This document shows, one piece after another, positions 1-13,800 of a stretch of DNA of 64,000 nt; positions within the stretch are counted from its first letter, which is position 1, and every line of letters starts with the position of its first letter. Origin of the DNA: Nomia melanderi (lineage: Eukaryota > Arthropoda > Insecta > Hymenoptera > Halictidae). The stretch covers positions 7,073,501 through 7,137,500 of the forward strand of contig NC_135007.1 in assembly GCF_051020985.1 (NCBI RefSeq). Direction: 5' to 3'. The notes below the pieces were generated by a model. That model was not told where the DNA came from. It was given only the letters and a program-made list of their open reading frames with translations, and did no database searches. Both the position numbers and the translations under genes were made by a program.

Positions 1-1733
1 ATTTCTCGAAAGTTTGTTTTTATAAGTGATACATAAAAACCCATTTCCCTGAATTGGATCACCATTGCAATAAATAATTAGAGTAACGAAACATTTCTAA
101 ATTAAGGTTCTTGTGAGTAGTTTAACCTTCAAATTGATTAGTAATTGAAACAATTACTGCTAACATGCTATCCGTCTTGCAAATATAATTTTTTCTCCAT
201 TATATAATTTCCTTCGCATACCCCGACTTTTCGATATGATATCCCAGGTTGAAAATTACTGCATTGCGACTTGACAATGACAATGTTTGCGAGAATATGG
301 TACGCTGACAACGAATAATTATGCAAACTTAGTTTTTCTGCGGTCAAGGGTCGAGAATCCGTAAAAATAGAACTTTCTTTATGTTAATGATTTCAGTGCA
401 CTAAAAATACTGCGAGAAAGAACTGTATTTTATTCCAATTTTTATTCTGTTCTGTTTCAACATTATGTGGAAACAACAATTCTTATTTAAAATATCAAAA
501 AATGGTAATCCCTTTTATAAAATATTCTTAATTTTCGGTTTAGAATTAAAAACGCAGTAATTTTTTGCAGAGTATCCTACGGTAAAAAAATTGAAAAATA
601 GATAACATTCTTACAAATCTGCCAAGTTATAGAGCAGAAACTGTGTAACAGTACCGACTCGGGCATAATAAAGGGAGCTCATATGTTCAAGCCTGACAAG
701 TAATGAATTAATGATAATGATCTCGTTGAATTATAAGCAGTAAGGATAACGCCACTTCTATATATAAACTTACTGCGTATACTTGTAACACGCTCTCGAC
801 TAATTTGCAACTTCGTTTTTGAAAGTGACAGTGAGAGAAAAAATTTCTTTAATAATCTATTATTCAATCCCAGTCGTTTTCTTGAACGGATGAAAAGGAG
901 AATCGCGTTTGACAGACTTTCTGTACAATTTCGATAGCATTTAAAACTCATCGTAAACGTCAAAAACTATTTGCAGTGTCGAAAAACTCAAACATCTTGC
1001 GGCTACTACAAGGTGTTTCAAAGATTACAAAGATTCGCAATTTTACAGAGGAAGAATGGAGCGACCGGGAGGATAAACGAAACAGAGTGTGAACGAACAG
1101 TGGTTCGAGGAGAGGTGTATGTCTGTGCACGTCTCTGTATGTATCTACGTCTCCACGCGTGGCAACGGAGAGAAGATTTGGATCGAACATAAACTGCGTC
1201 AAAAAGATCGATCAATAAAAATGAACAATTTCGATTGTTCTACGATGTGGCATAGAAGAAACATATTCAAACGTTTATACTGGGAGGGAACAACATCTAG
1301 ATCTGTTCTTTAAAAAGTCCAGAAACATTAAACAAGGAGGATAAGTTCAAATAAAAGTAATTGCAGAGAAAACGCTCGTCAATATCCATGACAATTACTG
1401 AAACACATTAGCAAGTTTCATATGTTTGTATTAAAAAAGTAGAAAACGCAAATGTAGAAGAAATATGCAAACATGTTCGAGAAAATAGTCATCGGACATT
1501 TGGAGTGTTGTTCAAACGAAAAAATGGTAACAGCGAGGTTCTTCAAATGAAACTTCCCAAAGGGAAGAGGAACGAAATGAATGATCCGATTCGCACGTAC
1601 GCAAGACTCGTTTCACGTACCTTGAATGTGCTGACAGATGTATTAGATATATGTATGTATATGTAGAGAGAGAGAATGTTCGCGCACGTGTGATATGTGA
1701 AAGAGTGACAGAAACAGAGTACAGACAACTTAC
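1..1733. other. Non-coding sequence, probably Ank2 intron
   Basis: The stretch is AT-rich with only short chance ORFs. I see no ANK, ZU5 or death-domain coding sequence, so the remaining Ank2 exons should lie to the left of the window. A short run of TATG/GAGA-type simple sequence lies near 1640-1675. Confidence 0.5.
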
Positions 1734-1838
1734 GGGTGTAGGTCATTTGGCCCTGGTAGTAAGAAGGAAGGTACACGTGTTGCGCGTGTGGAGGCTGCCC
1801 GTACACATTCATGGCTGCCATGCCGATTTCATCACCAC
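1734..1838 (-). CDS. Ank2: Probable Ank2 linker exon downstream of the repeats (symmetric phase 1, 35 codons)
   Basis: An open segment bounded by an AG acceptor (1839-1840) and a GTAAGT donor (1728-1733) encodes GDEIGMAAMNVYGQPP followed by HAQHVYLPSYYQGQMTY. It begins in exactly the phase (1) left by the 4235-4418 exon and ends in phase 1. It can therefore be spliced in or skipped without breaking the frame, as expected for an alternative cassette in the variable linker between repeats and ZU5. The polypyrimidine tract before the acceptor is weak. An alternative is an unrelated or alternative first exon starting at one of its internal Met codons. I do not recognise the peptide from memory as a defined domain; assignment rests on phase, strand and position. 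Confidence 0.6.
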
Positions 1839-4800
1839 CTACATCGTACGCCGTCGAGTAAGGTCATTTTTCTTATCAAAATGCTAGTTTTGCACCATAA
1901 ACACTGTTTCTAAATTTTCGCTATCACTGGGTTGTTAAATAGTTAGGCGGCCTACGTTCTATCGCCGGGTCCGCATTTGTGCAACAGTGTGAACACTTTA
2001 CACGACCAAATGCCATTTACGCTAGAGGGTTTCTTTTTTATAAATTTATCATTTATTACGAAATATTAAAATATGCCGTCTATATCGTGAAACAGTTAGC
2101 AACTATGGTGATGATAGGACAATTTTAATCTATGTCAAGTTTGTTTAAAAACATATTTGTTTTAAACACGATGTGTAGAGACAATAAATAAAATGTATTT
2201 CTATCATTCGTGACAAATATATGACATATAAATAAAATATAAATTGATTATTCAATAAAAGTGGTACAAATTTTTATTGCTGAAAATTGTTTATATTCAA
2301 CATGGGTGCATACTTTGATTAATTTTTTAATATGCAATCAAACTTGTTGATTTTTTTGGTAAACGTTTTCTGAGAAAATCGATCCTTCTAACTGGATCTC
2401 GGGCTTGTGTGTGACGCACCGTTATACAAATGTAGACTCGGTTTTACGTAGAAGAAGATAAGCGAACCTCGGAAACGCGGTTTGTTCGTTTGCTTCGACT
2501 TCTTTAACATTTTTAACTAGTTAAAAAATATTTTAAAGTATTCTGGTTTACTTACAATTACACTTTCCCTTTATTTTCTTTTGTAATTGTGCATAACTGA
2601 AATCTACTATGTTTCCATGAAAATTATATAATGTAGAACTTTGCTTAATGAGTGCCAGAAATATTAATAACTCGAAATTGTAATCTTTACATTAATTTTA
2701 TTATTTTTTATTTTATTTATATTTACCCTTTGAATATTTAAATTCATTTCTCTTGTACAGTTAATGAATTCGACAGGATTTAGTAAATTTTCGTTAAGCA
2801 AACAAGCAAACCTGTTAAATATACTCGTTCGTGATAAATATTTTCGACCCACCTAATTCAATATAGATAAAGGAACGTATTCTACATAGATATATATTTC
2901 TATACAAATCTTACACAGATAATTATAATACAAAAGGAATATTGTTTCACTTCAGATAATTTTTGTACCTGTATGAAAGTATTACCTGTGTAAGGAGATA
3001 ACTACGTTACTGACATGGATTTATCTCTGGACTTCTAAATCTTTGTAGTCTATAATATGGTACACTAAATATTCAAAATATTTGTAATATTTTACTCTAT
3101 CTTTCTTGATACGTCTAAAAACTATGCGTCTAGATAGAAAAGTTAAATATATTCCTCAATGTTAGCAACAACCCAGTGAACATATTCTAAACACATGCTC
3201 TTGCGAAATGAATGGAACATAAATGCAACAAGACAAGCAAATAATATCACCATCTAGCACTTGGACTTCGATTTGATAATTTGAAATATATTTGTGGTTC
3301 CCGAAACACTTTCGATATTCAGTGCAAGGCGTCACGGTAGTATTTCTTTTTTTCTTTCAAATACCTATCACAGTGTCAGTGTTTCTGCTGCCCGAAAGTC
3401 AGTTGTATCATAACGATGCCTAGGGTGGGAAAACTAACACTAATTTGGACCGGAAAAGTCATTGAGAAGGATTATAACGCATTCAAAGATTTTGAACCTT
3501 TTTGTGCATTCATATATCTAAGTAAATACATGCAGTTTGAAATCGTTGGTAAAGTGTAATCATTCAGAAAGTGCCATTATGGTATAGATTTGCAATGTTC
3601 GATAGTTTTCAGTGCAATTAAAACCGACCTGTGATTAACTGCAATTTTCCATGCAATACATCTTTTATAGAAATGAACATTTCTGGAACGAAATGCTATC
3701 GAAATATTAAAACTCACGGAGTTGTGGCTTATAATCAAATTTCTTACTATTATTGTAACTTATCACTTTTATCATGTGTTTATTTGGTAGACAATTTAAA
3801 TATTAGTGCGGCAAAGATTTATATTTAAAATTGTTCGTAATCAATTTTACAATAAATAAAGTTAGTCATCTATATGTATCTGCTTGATTTGATTGAAGTT
3901 AAGTTTCTCAGTTAAAGAGTTAATTTCATGCAAGAAAATCTAACATGTGTTAAACATTAATCATTAAAATTTGTATAGAAGAATAATCTAATCTCTAAAT
4001 ATCATGAGCTGCTACGACTATAAAGAAGCGCATCACAAAAGCTGAATTATATTACAATCATAACCGCAGATTACTACAGCCTATTTCATAAAATTCTATG
4101 GTAAGTTTAAGAAAATAATTGCCTACAATACTTCACCTTAAATGTAAGTACAAAAAACGTAAAGTTAGAAAATAAACAATATGAAATAATACTGTAAAAC
4201 GATTTAATGAAATGAAATGGAAACAACGACTTACCACCTTCGTCTTCGCTATCGCTCATGAATGTTTCTTGCATTGATTCCGGCGCTTGAACTTTATATT
4301 TCTCTTCGATAGTAATAGTGTGAGTTGTCGTAATAACGGTTTCGGTAACTACTTTCAAAGTTTCGATGACGCTAATGTAACCAAGTTTTTGTGCAATATC
4401 CAACGCGGTTTGACCATTCTGTAAAAGAAAAAATATTTTTACATGAAGTATATAAAAGCATTTAAAGTGATAAAAAACTTAAGGAGTAAATATCTTAAAA
4501 ATTAACTTACATTAGTTGTAGTGTTCGGCTTAGCTTTTCCCTCTAACAATAAAGTAATTACTACTGTATGACCCTGTTGCGCAGCTTGATGCAACGGCGT
4601 GTATCCTGCATTTGTACTACTGTCAACAGCTGCACCAGATCGCAAAAGGAATCGGACCATAGCTGCTTGACCAAAATGAGCTGCCACGTGTAGTGGAGTG
4701 TAACCAGCCTGAAGCAAAAATTAATAGTTTTTATTATTAAATAAAAAATTCAAGTATAGTTTTACAATACTTTAACATTTAATGAAAAATAAAAGCATAC

Positions 4801-7800
4801 CTTTGTTTTAGCATCAATCTGAGCACCATTTTTAACTAGGATGGAGGCAACATTAACTTTGTCCTCTTGTGCGCACAAGTGAAGCGGCGTGAGGCCATTC
4901 TGCCAAAGATAAATAATATTATATTTAATACAAATTAATATTATAAATTCTAACAATTCAATGTGCAGTACGTTCTTACCTTTGCTTTGTGATTTGTGTC
5001 TGCTCTGTGCTCGATGAGAAGCGTTGACATATCGGTATGGCCTTCTTGCGCACTCAAATGTAGCGGCGTAAATCCTGCTTTTGATTCTGCATTTGCTTTC
5101 GCTCCATATTCTAATAAAGTAGTTGCAATATCCATCTGCATCACACGTAAAACAAGACGATGTATATATAATTAATATTCGAAGTAATTGATTTTTCCGC
5201 ATGTTGTATTATAATGTTATTCACCTGATTTTTACGTGCAGCAATATGCAGTGGTGTGTGACCATTTTTAGCCATAGCATGAGGCGACGCGCCCCTATCT
5301 AGTAGAAGTAGCGCCACATTTTGATGATCATAATGAGATGCCACATGAAGCGGTGTTACTCCATTCTGCATTTAATTAATATGTTTAGTATTTTATATTA
5401 AAGCAACACATTGCGCTGCACATGGACTATCGATGAATCACGATGGCCCACAATGGAAAGTCACGTGTTAATAACAAAATTTCCTCTCACCTTTCCTTGA
5501 GCATCGACTGGTGCATTCTTCTGCAACAATAGTCTTGCTACTTTCATGTTACCATATTTAGCTGCCAAATGCAACGGAGTGAATCCCTTTTTGGTCGTAG
5601 CGGTAAGCGATGCACCATTTTCCAACAAAACGGATGCCACCTATAGTTCGACACAAGCATTTATAAAATCAATATTTCATACATCGATACAGCTATTTAA
5701 AAATTTATTATTAATATTTAATGATATTGTGTATTTCAATATGTACCTCTTCTTGACCTTCTTTGGCAGCGATATGAAGCGGTGTGTATAAATCTTTTGT
5801 GGTAGCATCTACATCTGCACCATGTTGAAGTAATAGCATTACAATGTCAACATTGCCCAATCGGGAAGCAACGTGTAGAGGTGTTTGCTCTTCCTGCAAT
5901 GTTTACATGATTTTTACACATGGTCGCGAAAGCGAAGGGTTGGAAAAAATATGAGTAACGAAATTAAGTAATATTTAAAATTCTTTGTTGCTCTAATAGA
6001 TAAATGGCAAACGAAATGCAGAAATATTAAACGTTTTTTTCTTTACCCGTGCTCTTGCGTCAACTTGGGCACCATTTCTAAGAAGTATCCTGATAATATC
6101 AGTCTGATTCGCTCGCGCAGCTAAATGCAAAGGCGTTTCGCCCCTTACAGTTGGTATATCAGGATTAGCTGCATGTTGCAATAAATAAATCACTATGTTC
6201 ATGCACCCCATAAAACTTGCTACGTGTAGGGGCGTCAATCCAGACTAAGCAATAAAATAAATCTGTTATTACTAAGAAATCATAACATTATTCTATTAAT
6301 TTAAAAGAATTCATAATTTTTAATAATCTCCCTTCTCTAAATGGACACTATATTAGTTTAACTTTGTAAATGCATAGAACCATGCAATTCTAAGAGAAAT
6401 AAATTTGTAATTCACCAATTAAAACATTTAAAATCCTCAATATTAACATTCAATTTATGACAAACCATATATTTTCAATTTTTTTTAGACATTATGTAAA
6501 ATGTATAAGAACGAATGTATCATTTTTATTACCGTTCAGGTGATATGCAATTTCAAAGTCAACACATTGGTTGAGGTGAATAATAGTGTGATTTACTATC
6601 AGCTTAATAATACCTATGACGTAACTTAACTAATCTACTAGATGAAATGCGAAAACGGGCATACATACCTCTGTTGTAGCCTCGATGCTAGCTTTGTGCT
6701 TTAAAAGGAGCTCAACGACCTTCAGTCTGTACTTCTTACAGGCAATATGGAGTGGAGTAAAGCCGTTTAGAGCTCGTGCGTTCGGATCGGCGTTTCTATC
6801 GAGAAGAAGTTTAGCCACCCGTACGTGTCCGCAATGAGCTGCCACGTGTAGCGCCGTCAAGTAATCTACCGTCACTTCGTCTACGGGTGCACGATGATAC
6901 AATAATATCCTCGCAGCGTCAACATGATCTCCTTGAGAAGCCATGTGCAACGGAGCAAGACCGTTCTGTCAACAGAAAAACAACGGGTCAACCGATACAG
7001 TCTCCGGAAAACCTTTTACCTTGCCGCGTGCAAGTGCATTCGAAGGAATGCTCTTACCTTCGTCTTCGAGCCGATTGGTGCACCCTTCTCTATCAAAATG
7101 TCAACTACCTCGTGGTGACCCGACCGTGCCGCGCAATGGAGGGGTGTAAGGCCGTCTCTCGTTTTCGCTTCGATATTCGCTCCCTTACTCATCAGAAGAT
7201 TCACCATTTTGATTTTGCCCCATTTTGCTGCCACGTGCATTGGCGTAATATTGTGCTAAATATAAAAAATACCCTTTGTTTATAGTCTCATAATATTTAG
7301 GTGTATCCTTTCAAATGTCTTATAGCTATAGTTATTTAATTTGTTCAACAAAGAGTTTTCTTATACCTTTGACATTTTTGAGTGCCATAAAGTTTTTACA
7401 ATCTACTAACTATTGTGGTATTTATTTATCATGCTTTCTTCAATGTTTTCGTGTCCGAATATTTGAAATTTTTAACTTACGACTGAAGATTGTTTACCTT
7501 TGCAGCGAAATTAACGTCGGCTCCTCTGTCGTAAAGCAAGGAAGCGATTCGGTCGTTGCCATAATGAGCAGCAATATGGAGCGGCGTGAAGCCGCTCTTC
7601 GATGTTACGTCGGGATTGTGATCGTTCTAGGACAGAAACCAGGTAATGAAACCATAAGCATTAGATTCATTCCTTTTCGTTGGCGATTGCGTCGGATTGA
7701 ATGTAGGGCCTCGGTAACAAATTATTGCGACATACTTGTAAAAGTAGGGCAGCCGCTTTGCAATCGTCTTTCTTGGCAGCAATGTGGAGGGCAGGCAATC

Positions 7801-10800
7801 GAACTTTACCACGAGTGTCATTTTCCAATAGAACTGCCACCACCTTGTCGTGGCCCTGTTGCATCGCTACTGCTAATGGGGTGAAGCCATCCTACAAGTA
7901 TTCATTAAAATTTATTAACTGGCATTTTTATATTCGACAGAAGATAGAATCCGTCTTCATTCCATTTGGTTGATTTTATTATATTATTTCTAAAAATATT
8001 AGTCAGTTCGTGATTTTATAAGGGATTCAATTTTTTGGGCAACGAATTTTTTCGGTTTTCTATGAAAACATCTGTCAACGTATATTTTGTTCAATATTTG
8101 ACTTATGAAACAAGGATATATGCTGTTTACGAACCTCGGTGGCCAATGTTTGATTAGCGCCTTTACTTAAAAGGTATTTGACTACCGAATCATGATTCTC
8201 CTGTGCAGCCATATAAAGTGGTGTGAATCCATTTTGTGACTGTGCATTGACAGAAGCACCTCGTTGTACGAGCAATTGTACCACCTCCTCCTGTCCAGCT
8301 GTAACAAAGAGTTTAATAAAAATTCTCGTTTATTTGAATATCTTATCAGGATGTAAACGTTCCCATCCTAATTCCGTTAATCATATTCCATCTTTAATTA
8401 CACCAATACCCTTGTCCCATATAAAAAATACGAATAAAAATGTCGACTCACCAAGAGAAGCTATATGTAATGCGGTGTTTCCCTTTTTGGTAGCGGCATC
8501 AACCACTGCGCCACGGTTAAGAAGTTCTCGGACGATTTCCAAGTGTCCATCTTTAGCTGCCAGGTGTAAAGCGTTCAAGCCATTCTGTAATTAATGCATC
8601 ATCGTATATTTTCCTTTAAGGACACCTCTAATCGACATTAAGTCAGTCTATAAATAATGCTGTTTTTTGTAAGTTTTCACGGGGAACCGACAATTTAGTT
8701 TAAAAATCTAATAAAAGAAAATTTGAAAAGCGGTCATGAAAGAAAATTAGCAAGATGGGCAGCACAAAAAGACCCAAACTGTTTGCTCGGGAACCATTAG
8801 AAATGGGGACAAACTTTCATCTGGTTGTTCACAGTTCAATGGTCCCTTTTTCTGTGAATCGTGCTTAGCAGCTGTCGAGTACCCTATTCTGAAGGAACAA
8901 ATGACCGCAACCCCCAAATTTCATAAATATAATATTATGCACCCTCTTCGTTCCTTTTTGGAGTATCTTCCAAAGCAAATACTGCATTTCCCAAATATTA
9001 TACAATATTCTAATTCAGAATTGTTCTACATTTACATGAATTATTCAATATTATAAAACAAAAACAAAGGAAGTCTCATTATACATTAAATACAATATAA
9101 AACAGAAATGAATTATATTAACATAAAAAACAAATTAAAAGTGAACTGGTATCTCAATCGGCAATGTGTACTCTTTTAAAAATATTTCCAACTCCAATAT
9201 ATAAGTTTTCATAAGTTACTGAAATTATCAACTCACAGCATTCGAAGCATTAATGTCCACTCCCGATTCCAGGTATTCCAAAACCTTTTCCAACTGCCCT
9301 GCACGAGCTGCTCGAAGGAAAGCCGTGCTGGGATCGCTCTAAAAGGAAAGAAACAGGAAACATTGTAATGAAACTGCGTAACATGAGTTACTATTAAAAA
9401 AAAGATACCTGACAGTTAATTGATATCGGTACTCTGCTTTAATACCTTCTCTCATGGTCATGTATCGCGCGCATGTACGATCATTTCCTGCGGTTGCTTT
9501 GTTACCCGCCAATCGGATGTGCTCAACCGAGCAAAAAATGTATGAATGTGAAAGGACACTTGTTACTAATTCATGAATGTAGTCCTGAACAGTCTCCGTA
9601 ACCACAGAAATTGTTTGAAAAATGGAAATTGAAAGGGCAAACACTGCACAATCCAAAGAACAGCCTTACAATCGACCGCTTTAAACAACCCAATAACCGA
9701 GTCCTGCCTAAGGACACATCATTCATGATAAAACCCTATCGACTTCCAACCTAGATGTATACTTTTCGAAAGAAACAGAGAAGATAAAATGCTATTTGTC
9801 TTTGCAGAACAGCGGAACGAGAAAAGTTGACATTGACCGATTTTCTGAAACCATTCGATGAAACACTCCGAACTAACAGAAACCTTACGTATTCACTGCA
9901 GTCAGAGCTATTTCTATGAGAACCTTACAGTACCCAAAAACACACGGTTCTTTCGATATACTGGGTGTCCAATAACTATACAAAAAGAAAATAATTCTAT
10001 ACAAAAAAAAATGATTAAAGAAATTAATGAACAAACATTCCATTAATTACTAATATTAATAATGTATCTTTTCTACAAATAAAATAAATAACACCCACAG
10101 ATATAACACTCATACAACATTCCCTTCGATTCCAATTTCTACAAATTAATCCATAAAAATCTACGAACTCGCAGACATCCACCAGTTCGCAACAAACGCA
10201 AAAAAATTGTGCTTATCTAAAATATTAATCTAAAAAAGTAGGTGCACCCCGTCGTTTACTTCGAATCAGACGGATAAGTAATTAATATAGAGCGTGGGGC
10301 GCCGAGCTGTCTGATAGAACGTGATGTTACAATACATTGTCGCCGTATCGCGCGCGTTCTCCTTCGCCCTATATCTCGATCAGCTTCTCCTCTTCTCTTT
10401 CCTGCCTCCCTCGGCTTGATCCCCAGCGGGGGAACAGTCGCCTCGCTCGCCGCGGCTACAACTGGTTCTATAAGTCGGGATGTATCGTTGCATCTTCAGC
10501 CTACACACGAGCCAGCAACAACATAAATATGTCTGGGAAGGATATTGTTGAAGTTCATGATAACCCCGATGTATTTTTACGGGTTACAGGCCGCCCATGT
10601 CTCTCCTCTCGCACGGGGTGCGCCATTTAAATGGAAACGACTGAGCATCTCCATTTTTCTTTTTCTTGTAAACACTTTATGCGCGTCGTAACTGGACTCG
10701 CGATGCTCGCGAGAGATACGGTAATCTGATAGAAAAAAGTGTCCAGGTATTTTTATGTTTCTACTGGGTAGTTTATATTAATTTTATGAAATGGTTGTTT

Positions 10801-13800
10801 CTTTGTTAGCGTATACGTAGATTAATTTAGTATAGAAGTGATCGATTTCTTAATATTTGTGATAATGATGATTGTATATGTGGAAACGACGGTGAACTGA
10901 ACGGAAAATTGAGAAAATATTGAGTTCAAATGTGCAATTCGAGTTTCAAGCGTCTTGTTTGTTTTACGTGGGCAACGTAATACGGTCTTAAGCAGTATTC
11001 AGCCGGTGTAAATGTAATTTCTCGACCTGCAGAATGTAACCGTATCTCCCGACACATCTACGATGTATTTAAATCCGTCTGTATGTATCTTGTATGCAAC
11101 TCGGGTGCAAAGAACCTCCTGCGCTTGCAAAGTCCTCCGTCATGCTTTAAATAATTCAGCGGACCGTTACTCCGACACGTGGATAGTCTCTTCTTGTGTC
11201 TGTCTCTGCCGTCTTCTTTCACTGTCTTAAACTACCTGTTCCATCCCATTTTTCTTCAAGGTGTGCTGCATCTTCCGTAGAACGCCGACAAAAGCCAGGG
11301 GCGAACGACGGTCAATGCACTCATTACTTTTTCCCCATTAGAAAGACGCTCGCTACGGCCTCGTGCCCCCATCAAACACGTTTTTTATCGTATTAGAATT
11401 TCAATAATTTTAACACCAACCGAAAATGCATAAAATTGATTACCATTGTTGAAATATTAAAAAATTTATTTACACGTTCTTGCAAAACAAGAAATCCGGA
11501 CGTTCAATATCTGTTTATATTAGTGTTTAATTTATATCAGTGTTTAGAAGTTATTCGAAAGTTTAACAAATAAACGAAACTTTCAAATAACTTCTAAACA
11601 CTAATATAAATTATACTTAACGTGTTCTTACATTTTTCAGTCTAACAGAAAATAAATGTATTTGTTGTACACGTTGCATTCTTGAGTAACCGCGTTCGAC
11701 GAATATTATGCAAGCATACAGTCGCTCAGCCAGATAAAATAAACTATTTGTCACGAAATTAACGTATACATAGGTTTAAATGTATTCGGTGAGGTGGACA
11801 CTCGCGCATGTAAAGAATAAGCAAATGCACGAATATTAGATTTGCCCGGTACAAAGCAGTACAAAGGGGCGTTCACGAACAATGATAATGAACATCGTAG
11901 AATCACAAATGAAAATCCGATTACCATCGGGAACAGTTTTCTGCAATCTGGATGAACCCAGTACCAGTCGTCAATTTACTTTCTTCGATCGAACCCGGTG
12001 CAAGGGTTGGTTTCTATTTACAGGTGTGCGCTGCAGACTCGACATAGTTTTCCTTAAAAGGTTCACGTTAATTGGATGCCTTCGTTTGCACACGTGGAAG
12101 CGTCCTGTACGTATCGACGCTTGTTTTCAAAATGACAGTGAAAATGTCTGGTAAGTGTAACGTATGTTTTCTAATTTCCTTTCTTATTGACTCTCTTATG
12201 CCACGCGAGGTTTATTTATTTATTTCATTTAGTGAAGGCTTTCTGTGCAAGGTATAATAATTATGTATTTATGCCGTAAATAAAGGAATTAAAATCTTTA
12301 ATTGGACAACCAATGATATTCTACTAATAATATTGTATAAAAATATTTAAACGTGTATGCAGATATGGAGAATCATTATTTCTCGATTAATGAACTTGAA
12401 CTGAGTGGTAATGCTATGCACGTACACAAATAACAAAATATAATTGTAAAATACGATAACATTAAGGACGTGCTTGGAGCGACAACTTGATGGAAATTTC
12501 CATCTGGAAGAACCACTAGTATTACATACGATCGTATATTCTTTAGGCAAAATAATTGATCCGGTCTAAGAAAACCGTCGTAGCTAATAACTTACGCGCG
12601 GGTGAGTACCCTCGTTCACTGTCTGGCCAGTGGCGCTTTAAGGGTTTCTACAATCCCTTGGGGAAGATGAAAAGAATCTAAACATAGAACGGCGGCGTCG
12701 TTTAAGCTGCACTATCAAACTACCTTCGAAATATATTATCTTCGTATAATAATATCATAGACAAAAAACAACTTAATCGGTACGTTATCACAGTAGTACT
12801 TTTACTTTGAAAATCTATCCCCGAACCTATCTGCTAAATATCACAATCTATTTCTAAATATACAAGGAATAAAAATAAAATTTGAAGTATTCGGAGAGTT
12901 AAAAAATGTTCATTACATAAAATAAAAATAATTCTTTCCTGCTGCAAATTTGAACGCAGAGACAAATGAAGTCAAATACTGTTAGCTTCGCTAAATTAAA
13001 AGATGAGACTGTATTATAATAATTTTCTCAACAATTTTCACTTTATCGTACATCACACATCTGAGCATTAACATTACTCCGCGAAACCTATCTAATACAA
13101 GGCTCGTATTTCATTTTCACAGCGTATTGCCGTATATTTTTCGTTTAGTGTCACGTTTGGCCACGTACAGTAATAAACTTACAAAATGTATGCTCGATTT
13201 AATTTTGTAAGCGGAGTCATCTCTTTTCTAGTTGCATGACGATTTCGGATGCAGCTTGTGGACGCATATTAATGGCGCATTTCATTGGAATTTCTGCGTC
13301 GATAGGCATCAACGTTTCGAAGTGTGTTATGACGGTGAGCATAATAGCACGCGCGTCTTGCTGCAATTTCTGGCCGTGTACCAAGCTAACTATAGCTATT
13401 CTGTGCACCAAACTAACTCCTGTAGTCATAGAGTGCGTACGAATGACCGCGCCGGGTTCACGTTGCAGAGCACCAACCGGAAATACAGGTTGACGCGGAA
13501 TAATCGTGCAGCCGATATTGCAAATTATTCACGGCCGTGACCTCACGAACTATATTTAGCCAGTGACTTTCTTTGTTTACGCGTATGTAAGTGGGCGCGA
13601 GTGTTACGTTTACATTACATCCGATATAAATAAAGCCCGTTCAATGAACAGATGTACCGACAAAAATCTTTGGTCAATTAAATAAATCCCAGTTACCCCT
13701 ATTTCTTTAACTTTTGTATTTCAAAATGACGCAACACAACGATTTCATTTCGCTAACCACCGATTTATTCAAAATTACTAAATTATACTTATGAATATTT

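Noticed and set aside
7315..7884. 189-codon plus-strand ORF across Ank2 exons
   Set aside because: It lies antisense to conserved ankyrin-repeat exons and their intron; its openness follows from the ANK coding strand and no domain is visible.
9403..9656. Extra Ank2 exon just upstream of 9338 (minus-strand ORF of about 100 codons)
   Set aside because: A GTATC donor-like site exists at about 9402-9406, but the peptide is not ankyrin-like and the 37177 exon supplies a better leader.
10530..10628. Plus-strand 33-codon ORF (MSGKDIVEVHDNPD...) in Ank2 intron 1
   Set aside because: It has a plausible start context but no recognised domain, promoter or splice signals; it is too short to support alone.
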